Source of the DNA: an uncultured Algibacter sp.
GTDB lineage: Bacteria > Bacteroidota > Bacteroidia > Flavobacteriales > Flavobacteriaceae
Direction of reading: 5' to 3'
DNA: 64,000 bases
Assembly (NCBI GenBank): GCA_937958265.1
Contig: CALGNX010000016.1
Coordinates: forward strand, 33,264 to 97,263
Part shown: piece by piece, positions 57,904 to 64,000 of the stretch
Position numbering within the stretch: the first letter of the stretch is position 1
Layout: each line of letters starts with the position of its first letter
Translations under genes and position numbers: made by a program
The notes under the pieces: model-generated
Database searches by the model: none
What the model saw: only the letters and a program-made list of their open reading frames with translations
What the model was told of the DNA's origin: nothing

Positions 57904-58992
57904 CTATTCAAAATAACTAAACGTATCACCGTCTTCAATTTTAAGTAACGTTTCGTAAATTAATTTAATTACATTTTCCACATCTTCTCTATGTACCATT
58001 TCCACAGTTGTATGCATATAGCGCAGCGGTAGTGATATTAGGGCAGAAGCTACACCACCATTACTATACGCAAAAGCATCGGTATCCGTTCCTGTAGCGC
58101 GGGATAGGGCAGAGCGTTGGAAAGGGATTTTTTCAGCCTCTGCAGTATCCGTAATTAAATCACGTAATTTTTGCTGTACAGCAGGTGCATAAGCCACAAC
58201 AGGGCCTTTCCCCATTTCTAATAAACCTGCTTTTTTAGGCTCAATCATTGGTGTTGTGGTATCATGCGTTACATCGGTAACAATGGCCACATTAGGCTTA
58301 ATAGTTTGCGTAATCATTTCTGCGCCACGCAATCCAATTTCCTCTTGTACAGCATTGGTTACGTATAGTCCAAAAGGTAAGTTAACTTTATTTTCTTTAA
58401 GCAAGCGTGCCACTTCAGCAATCATAAAACCACCCATGCGGTTATCAATAGCACGGCACACAAACTTGTCACCATTTAATATATGGAATTCATCTGGGTA
58501 AGTAATTACACAACCTACGTGCACACCAAGTTTCTCAACTTCCTCCTTACTAGCGCAACCACAATCAATAAAAATATTGTCAGGTTTTGGTGCCTCTTCA
58601 TTAGCCTTATTACGCGTATGTATTGCTGGCCAACCAAAAACACCTTTTACTATGCCTTTTTTTGTGTGTATATTTACAACTTTACTAGGTGCAATTTGAT
58701 GATCGCTACCACCATTTCTAATTACATAAATTAATCCGTTATCGGTTATATAATTTACATACCACGAAATTTCATCAGCATGGCCCTCAATAACTACCTT
58801 ATATTTTGCTTTAGGATTAATTACACCAACCGCGGTACCATAAGTATCTGTGATAAACTCATCTACATACGGTTTCAAATAATCCATCCACATTTTTTGC
58901 CCATCCCACTCGTAACCTGTAGGCGCTGCATTGTTTAAATATTTTTCTAGAAAGTTTAACGACTTTTCGTTAAGTATACTCTTATTTGCCAT
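57904..58992 (-). CDS. M42-family metallopeptidase (glutamyl/deblocking aminopeptidase-like)
   Basis: 362 aa; VVIEGHADEISWYVNYI, CRAIDNRMGGFM, NAVQEEIGLRGA, TDVTHD, MHTTVEMVHREDVENV. Confidence 0.93.
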   Translation of the reverse strand: MANKSILNEKSLNFLEKYLNNAAPTGYEWDGQKMWMDYLKPYVDEFITDTYGTAVGVINPKAKYKVVIEGHADEISWYVNYITDNGLIYVIRNGGSDHQIAPSKVVNIHTKKGIVKGVFGWPAIHTRNKANEEAPKPDNIFIDCGCASKEEVEKLGVHVGCVITYPDEFHILNGDKFVCRAIDNRMGGFMIAEVARLLKENKVNLPFGLYVTNAVQEEIGLRGAEMITQTIKPNVAIVTDVTHDTTTPMIEPKKAGLLEMGKGPVVAYAPAVQQKLRDLITDTAEAEKIPFQRSALSRATGTDTDAFAYSNGGVASALISLPLRYMHTTVEMVHREDVENVIKLIYETLLKIEDGDTFSYFE

Positions 58993-59070
58993 TTATAAAA
59001 ATTTTTGTACTAAATTAATAATATAAAATGTAAAAGAATAATTTACATTCACACTTATTTTTAAAATATA

Positions 59071-59166
59071 TTGGGCGTTACCCGAAAAGGGTCGGGCTTT
59101 ACGTTTCAAGTCCGCGCACCTCCTAAAAAGTCGGGCTGTGGGCTATCCACTGCAATCCCTAACGCA
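59071..59166. repeat. Dispersed palindrome-bounded repeat, copy E
   Basis: TTGGGCGTTACCCGAAAAGGGTCGGGCTTTACGTTTCAAGTCCGCGCACCTCCTAAAAAGTCGGGCTGTGGGCTATCCACTGCAATCCCTAACGCA. Confidence 0.88.
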
Positions 59167-59170
59167 ATTA

Positions 59171-59244
59171 GCTACATGGCTTTATTTAGGGTAAAAACCC
59201 AAGTTGTACAGCAAAATTCAGAGCTTTTAATAAAGCCATGTAGC
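59171..59244. repeat. 16-bp perfect inverted repeat with 42-nt centre, abutting copy E
   Basis: GCTACATGGCTTTATT (59171-59186) ... AATAAAGCCATGTAGC (59229-59244); TTGTACAGC is also directly repeated at 59204 and 59249. Confidence 0.75.
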
Positions 59245-59741
59245 CCATTTGTACAGCGAAGTTTTTATAATGAATACATATTTTAAAAGCATCTAAATGC
59301 AACAAATTATAAAAGGATTTCATAAGAATAAAGCATCAATTATGTACTTAAACCAATTAAATTTTAAAAGAAGGCTAATAACGCGTTTCTATAGTACCTC
59401 TATTTCAAAATAAAATAAAACCGTAGCTAAGGCTATGTTTTAATTTTCTTTCTCATGTAGGCGCGATATAATTCAAGTTCTTTAGCCTAATTTTAAATCA
59501 TATTTGGTATTACTTTGCATTGCTTACAGTATTTGTTGGGATGTGAAAATATAAAAAGCAGAAAGGCCTTAAATTAAAAATACAATAGTTGCTTTAAATT
59601 ATTATAACAAGACGTTTTAATAAATCGTAATGCAAAACATAATTAAAATAGGTTTTACAAAACCAATTATTTTAGCTCCATTACAAGTAATTTTTTAAAA
59701 TTCAGTATTTTTGGCATAGTAAATGACTCATTACTTATAAA

Positions 59742-60416
59742 ATGAACCGCTTAAAATACATATTAATTCTATTGCCTTTCATACTCTTTGCACAAGAGAA
59801 CGATATAAAGCAGGATTCCTTATCAGATAACTACCTTATTATCAAAGGAGATTCCATACCCAGAACATCTATCGATTTAGATGAAGTAATGTTACTCCAT
59901 AAATTAAAATTTGACAGTAGGGCGGATAAAATTCGATATTTAATTTTAAAACGTAAAACCATTAAAGTGTATCCTTATGCTAAAATGGCCGCCGAAAGAT
60001 TAGATTCCATGAGCGCTAAAATGCTTACGTTAACAAAAAATAGACAAAAAAAACGCTATACAAAGCAGGTTCAAAAATATATAGAAGGCGAATTTTCTGA
60101 GGAACTAAAAAAGATGACACGTACAGAGGGGCAAATACTTGTAAAGTTAATACATAGACAAACTGGCCGCACAGGTTTCGATCTGGTAAAAGAACTACGA
60201 AACGGTTGGCGAGCATTTTGGTATAACACCACAGCAAGCATGTTTGATATTTCATTAAAACGTAAATTCGACCCCGAAAACGAAAAAGAAGACTATCTTA
60301 TTGAAGATATTTTGCAACGCAACTTTCAAAACGGCCGTTTAGAGCGCCAAAAATCAGCTATTCCATTCGATTTTTACGAATTAACCAATAAGTGGCTTCA
60401 GCAAAAAAAACACTAA
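59742..60416 (+). CDS. DUF4294-family protein
   Basis: 224 aa; signal peptide, IDLDEVMLLHKLKFDSRADKIRYLILKRKTIKVYPYAKMAAERLD. Confidence 0.75.
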   Translation: MNRLKYILILLPFILFAQENDIKQDSLSDNYLIIKGDSIPRTSIDLDEVMLLHKLKFDSRADKIRYLILKRKTIKVYPYAKMAAERLDSMSAKMLTLTKNRQKKRYTKQVQKYIEGEFSEELKKMTRTEGQILVKLIHRQTGRTGFDLVKELRNGWRAFWYNTTASMFDISLKRKFDPENEKEDYLIEDILQRNFQNGRLERQKSAIPFDFYELTNKWLQQKKH

Positions 60417-60421
60417 AATAA

Positions 60422-61048
60422 ATGCGTGTTCAAACTGTATTTGAGGAAAAGTTAAATACCATAACCCATGCTATAGGTGTGTTATTTGGTGTTATTGCGA
60501 CAGTTTTATTAATTTTAAAACAGAGCAATGCAACGTACTTGAGTTTGTTTAGTGTAATCCTTTATGGTTTAACAATTATAATTTTATTTAGCGCCTCAAC
60601 CTGTTATCATGCTGTAAAGGAATTAAAGCGTAAACATTATTTTAGAATTATAGACCACATAAGTATTTACCTTTTAATAGCAGGAACGTATTCGCCTATT
60701 TGCTTAATCGCTTTGGAACAATCTTTAGGTTGGTTATTCTTTTTTATTGTTTGGGGTATTGCTGCTGGAGGAATTATTTTAAAACTGTTTTTTACAGGAA
60801 AGTTTGAGCTGTTTTCAACATTACTCTATTTAATAATGGGCTGGTTAATTGTTTTCGATTTTCCTAACCTAGCAAAAGCTATTGGGGAAAAGGGTGTTTT
60901 ATTTTTAATTTTAGGAGGACTTTCTTATACCGTGGGCATTATTTTTTATGCCATTAATAAAATACCATACAATCATGTAATTTGGCATTTGTTTGTTTTA
61001 TCTGGTGCTATTTTTCATTTTTTAATGATTTACTGTTATGTTATTTAA
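60422..61048 (+). CDS. Hemolysin III / TrhA family membrane protein
   Basis: 208 aa; FEEKLNTITHAIGVLFGVIATVLL, IDHISIYLLIAGTYSPI, YNHVIWHLFVLSGAIFHFLMIYCYV. Confidence 0.92.
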   Translation: MRVQTVFEEKLNTITHAIGVLFGVIATVLLILKQSNATYLSLFSVILYGLTIIILFSASTCYHAVKELKRKHYFRIIDHISIYLLIAGTYSPICLIALEQSLGWLFFFIVWGIAAGGIILKLFFTGKFELFSTLLYLIMGWLIVFDFPNLAKAIGEKGVLFLILGGLSYTVGIIFYAINKIPYNHVIWHLFVLSGAIFHFLMIYCYVI

Positions 61049-61373
61049 AAACATAAAATATAATTGCTTTTAAGCAGTAAACCTCCTAAACGCAAGTATT
61101 ACAAAATAGTATGGTTTTTTAATCTATTTATTAGCCTTCTTTTTATATTTTAATTGGTATTAAAATAATAGTCGTAAAAACACCTAACAACCTTCTGTTA
61201 TTTAGTTTTTTAACAAAATAAACCCGCTTACTAATAGGTTAAATACTTTAATATAAAGTAGGCCAATACAAAACATATTTACTTTAGCATACGAGTTCAT
61301 AATCTGTTTATTTAGGCAAACACCAATAGTATTATTTACTTAAATTTGAGGTTTAACTATTTAAGAATTGCAA

Positions 61374-62489
61374 ATGATAAAAACAGATTATTTACTTCAG
61401 AATTTTAACAATATAACTGATTTACCACTAAAAAATAGAGTTGTAATGGCACCCATGACGCGCAGCCGTGCAGATAATGACGGGAATGTGCCAACAAATG
61501 AATTACAGGGCTTGTATTACGAGCAACGGGCTTCAGCCGGATTGATAATCACAGAAGGATCGCAAGTCTCTAAAGCTGCGGTTGGTTATATTAACACACC
61601 AGGAATTTATAGTAAAGCGCAGGTGGCCGGTTGGAAAAAGATAACCAAGCGCGTGCACGATGCAGGTGGTAAAATTTTTATTCAATTATGGCACGTTGGC
61701 CGTATTTCTCATCCCGATTTTCATGAGGGCGATTTACCCTTAGCGCCATCAGCAATAAACCCAAATGCAGAAGTGTATACGCCCGATGGTAAAAAACAAA
61801 CGGTAACACCTAAAGCCATGTCGGTAGAGGATATAAAACAAACTATTCAAGATTTTAAGAATGCAGCATTAAATGCGGTAGAAGCAGGCTTTGATGGTGT
61901 TGAAATTCATGCATCAAACGGTTATTTGTTTCATCAGTTTTTTAATGGTTACACCAATAAAAGAACCGATAACTATGGTGGTAGTATTGAAAATAAGGCA
62001 CGTTTTTTCTTTGAGGTTCTAGATGCCATAAAATCAGTACTTCCGGAAAAAATGATAGGAGCAAGGTTTAACCCCTCGCTACATGGAACTTTTGGTATGG
62101 AGATGGATGAAACCACAATACCTACTTTTGAATACATTATAAAAAAGTTAAACGATTATAATTTAGCGTACATTCATTTATCCGAACCATTTACAGATGT
62201 ATCAGAAATCCCATATGCAGTAACAAACATTGCACAGCATTTCAGGCCATTGTACCACGGAACATTAATGATTAATTCTGGTTTTAATGAAGCATCGGGT
62301 AATTTAGTTATTGAGCAAGGTTATGCTGATTTGGTTGCTTTTGGAAAGTTATACATATCAAACCCCGATTTGGTAGAGCGCTTTGCATTACATCAAGAGT
62401 TGACAGATTGGGACGAGTCTACTTTTTATGTTCCTGGCACTAAAGGATATACAGATTACCCTAAGGCTGTTACCAACTTAAACGTGTAA
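61374..62489 (+). CDS. Alkene reductase, Old Yellow Enzyme family
   Basis: LKNRVVMAPMTRSRADNDGNVP, FIQLWHVGRISHPDF, GFDGVEIHASNGYLFHQFFNGYTNKRTDNYGGSIENKARF. Confidence 0.95.
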   Translation: MIKTDYLLQNFNNITDLPLKNRVVMAPMTRSRADNDGNVPTNELQGLYYEQRASAGLIITEGSQVSKAAVGYINTPGIYSKAQVAGWKKITKRVHDAGGKIFIQLWHVGRISHPDFHEGDLPLAPSAINPNAEVYTPDGKKQTVTPKAMSVEDIKQTIQDFKNAALNAVEAGFDGVEIHASNGYLFHQFFNGYTNKRTDNYGGSIENKARFFFEVLDAIKSVLPEKMIGARFNPSLHGTFGMEMDETTIPTFEYIIKKLNDYNLAYIHLSEPFTDVSEIPYAVTNIAQHFRPLYHGTLMINSGFNEASGNLVIEQGYADLVAFGKLYISNPDLVERFALHQELTDWDESTFYVPGTKGYTDYPKAVTNLNV

Positions 62490-62593
62490 CTGTGATATTT
62501 CAATAAATAAATGCATTTATGTGTTGTATATCAAAATAATGGCATCATATTTGCACTTTAAGAATTATTATTAATATTAAAAATTACATTACA

Positions 62594-62785
62594 ATGAGTA
62601 AAGGAATAGTAAAATTTTTCAACGACGCAAAAGGATTTGGATTCATAACTGAAGAAGGCGTTGAAAAAGACCACTTTGTACATATTTCTGGTTTAATTGA
62701 CGAAATTCGTGAAGGTGACCAAGTTGAGTTCGAACTTAAAGAAGGGAACAAAGGATTAAATGCAGTAGACGTAAAAGTGATCTAA
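62594..62785 (+). CDS. Cold shock protein (CspA-like)
   Basis: 63 aa; MSKGIVKFFNDAKGFGFITEEGVEKDHFVHISGL. Confidence 0.96.
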   Translation: MSKGIVKFFNDAKGFGFITEEGVEKDHFVHISGLIDEIREGDQVEFELKEGNKGLNAVDVKVI

Positions 62786-62806
62786 TACATACACTTCAAA
62801 ATTTAA

Positions 62807-62838
62807 AAAGCCCATTATTTTATAATGGGCTTTTTTTT
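62807..62838 (+). terminator. Terminator of csp gene
   Basis: AAAAGCCCATTAT-TTT-ATAATGGGCTTTTTTTTT. Confidence 0.85.
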
Positions 62839-62851
62839 TGTAACATGTTTT

Positions 62852-63751
62852 CTAGGCGTATAAAATTAAAAACACGCCTAACATAATGCCAAATAGAGGC
62901 ACTAATTTTTTACGCTTATTCTGTTCTTTAAAAATAAGGCCGCCAACTACTACGGCAATAAATATTTGACTTCTTTTTATCGCAGACAATAACATTATTA
63001 AAGCATCAGGATCTTGCAAGGCTTTAAAGTAAAAATAGTCTGCCAAAATTAATAATATACCAACCATGGGTATAGTCCAACGCCATTTAAAAGCCTTTCG
63101 TTTAGCAGTATACGGAAACCAAGTAACAGATAAAATAACAAGTAAAATAAGTATAGTGTAAAAGCAAAACCAAAACAACAAAGTTTGGGGGCTTAAAGTT
63201 AAAAACTGTACTAAAAATTTATCGTAAAGCCCACTAGATGCACCTAAAAAAGTAGCAGCAATAATAGCAAATATCCATTTATTTTTTTTAAAATTAATAC
63301 CCTCCTTTTTTCCTATTCTAGAGTATAACAACACAGAAAATATAATTAGAAAAAAACCAACCCATTGTAAAAAATTAGGCTGTTCTTGGTAAATTAAAAT
63401 AGCCCCAATAAAAGTAAAAAAAGGACCAGCAGACCGTATGGGTGTAACAATAGTAATAGGTAAGTGTTTTAAAGCTTGGTAAGCCAAAATCCAAGACGAA
63501 GCCATTATAGCAGACTTAATAAAAATATAGCCATGTGTTTTTAATGGTATTTCAGGGATATACAGCGGTGTTGAAATCAGGTATTCCGGATAAAATACAG
63601 AGCCTAAATACAGAGGGAGAATTAATAAAAAACCAGAGGAGATAGTACCCAAAAGTACAGGGAAAACCTCATTGCCTTGTACAGCATGTTTTTTACATAA
63701 GTTATGAAATCCTAAAAATAAAGCCGCTAAAAGTCCAAGATACATCCACAT
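62852..63751 (-). CDS. EamA/DMT-family transporter
   Basis: ~10 TM; MWMYLGLLAALFLGFHNLCKKHAVQG, LPITIVTPIRSAGPFFTFIGAIL; start chosen at 63751 rather than track 63787. Confidence 0.8.
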   Translation of the reverse strand: MWMYLGLLAALFLGFHNLCKKHAVQGNEVFPVLLGTISSGFLLILPLYLGSVFYPEYLISTPLYIPEIPLKTHGYIFIKSAIMASSWILAYQALKHLPITIVTPIRSAGPFFTFIGAILIYQEQPNFLQWVGFFLIIFSVLLYSRIGKKEGINFKKNKWIFAIIAATFLGASSGLYDKFLVQFLTLSPQTLLFWFCFYTILILLVILSVTWFPYTAKRKAFKWRWTIPMVGILLILADYFYFKALQDPDALIMLLSAIKRSQIFIAVVVGGLIFKEQNKRKKLVPLFGIMLGVFLILYA

Positions 63752-63863
63752 AATGAGCGCGAATATATTAAATTTGATTAAACACACCCTTTAAAATAGA
63801 CAATTATGGCATCTTAGCCTCTAAACTGCTTCCGCTTCATTCGCATTACTACATAAAACATTA

Positions 63864-64000
63864 ACCCGTTGTGCATTTTAAACAATGCTAATTTTGATAT
63901 TATTAATTTTTCTATCAAAGATAAATTTGTTGATATATTGAATCACGGTCATTGCTGTAATTTTAGATAATACTCTAGTTTTAAACCCATCAAAAGACTT
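63864..64000 (-). mobile_element. Partial IS982-like insertion sequence (transposase C-terminus and presumed terminal repeat), cut by window edge
   Basis: Minus-strand frame 64000-63878 reads KSFDGFKTRVLSKITAMTVIQYINKFIFDRKINNIKISIV*, a typical IS982 transposase C-terminus; the adjacent ACCCGTTGTGCA looks like the terminal inverted repeat. Confidence 0.78.

Noticed and set aside
59071-59286. ORF of 71 aa (MGVTRKGSGFTFQVRAPPKK...)
   Set aside because: It is a translation of repeat copy E plus the adjoining inverted repeat; no independent coding evidence.
1-64000. CRISPR array, tRNA, rRNA or toxin-antitoxin/defence island
   Set aside because: No regularly spaced direct repeats, no cloverleaf with a CCA/T-loop signature, no rRNA-like conserved blocks and no defence-domain ORFs were seen; not searched computationally.

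Overview
This window is a chromosomal segment of an AT-rich Bacteroidota genome, most likely Flavobacteriaceae. Codon and gene content, the TAnnTTTG promoter boxes, and the rpsF-rpsR-rplI, hisS, priA, nadC and rlmH neighbourhood all support this. Housekeeping blocks come first (LptA/OstA-like, purA, fur, relA/spoT, rdgB, hpf, rlmH, nadC, yihY, priA, LytTR regulator, S6/S18/L9, hisS). A four-gene ligase-associated DNA-repair operon follows (MBL exonuclease, ATP-dependent ligase, Lhr-like helicase, metallophosphoesterase). Next is a nearly complete molybdenum-cofactor operon (moaA, moaCB fusion, moaE, moeB-rhodanese, moaD, mobA, TauE-like permease, ModE-like regulator, moeA). It is followed by a Crp/Fnr regulator with N-terminal cysteines and an Nrt-type (nitrate/nitrite-like) ABC transporter with an alginate_exp-type outer-membrane porin. 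No Mo enzyme, nitrite reductase or ModABC lies in the window. The rest is mixed metabolism, transport and cold-shock genes. A partial IS982-like element lies at the right edge. The most interesting non-coding signal is a family of at least five dispersed ~80-160 bp palindrome-bounded repeats (TTGGGCGTTACC...ATCCCTAACGCA). One copy carries compensated end substitutions, and two sit between co-oriented genes of apparent operons. Other leads are an asymmetric ABC ATPase pair with a matched degenerate site, TACTTA/TAAGTA dyads shared by the crp and nrtA upstream regions, a single-domain DEAD-like protein with scrambled motif II, and a convergent damaged DoxX-like gene pair whose stop codons lie inside one perfect palindrome. 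I found no tRNA, rRNA, CRISPR array or recognisable defence island. All calls are by eye from the sequence and ORF translations; no searches were run.
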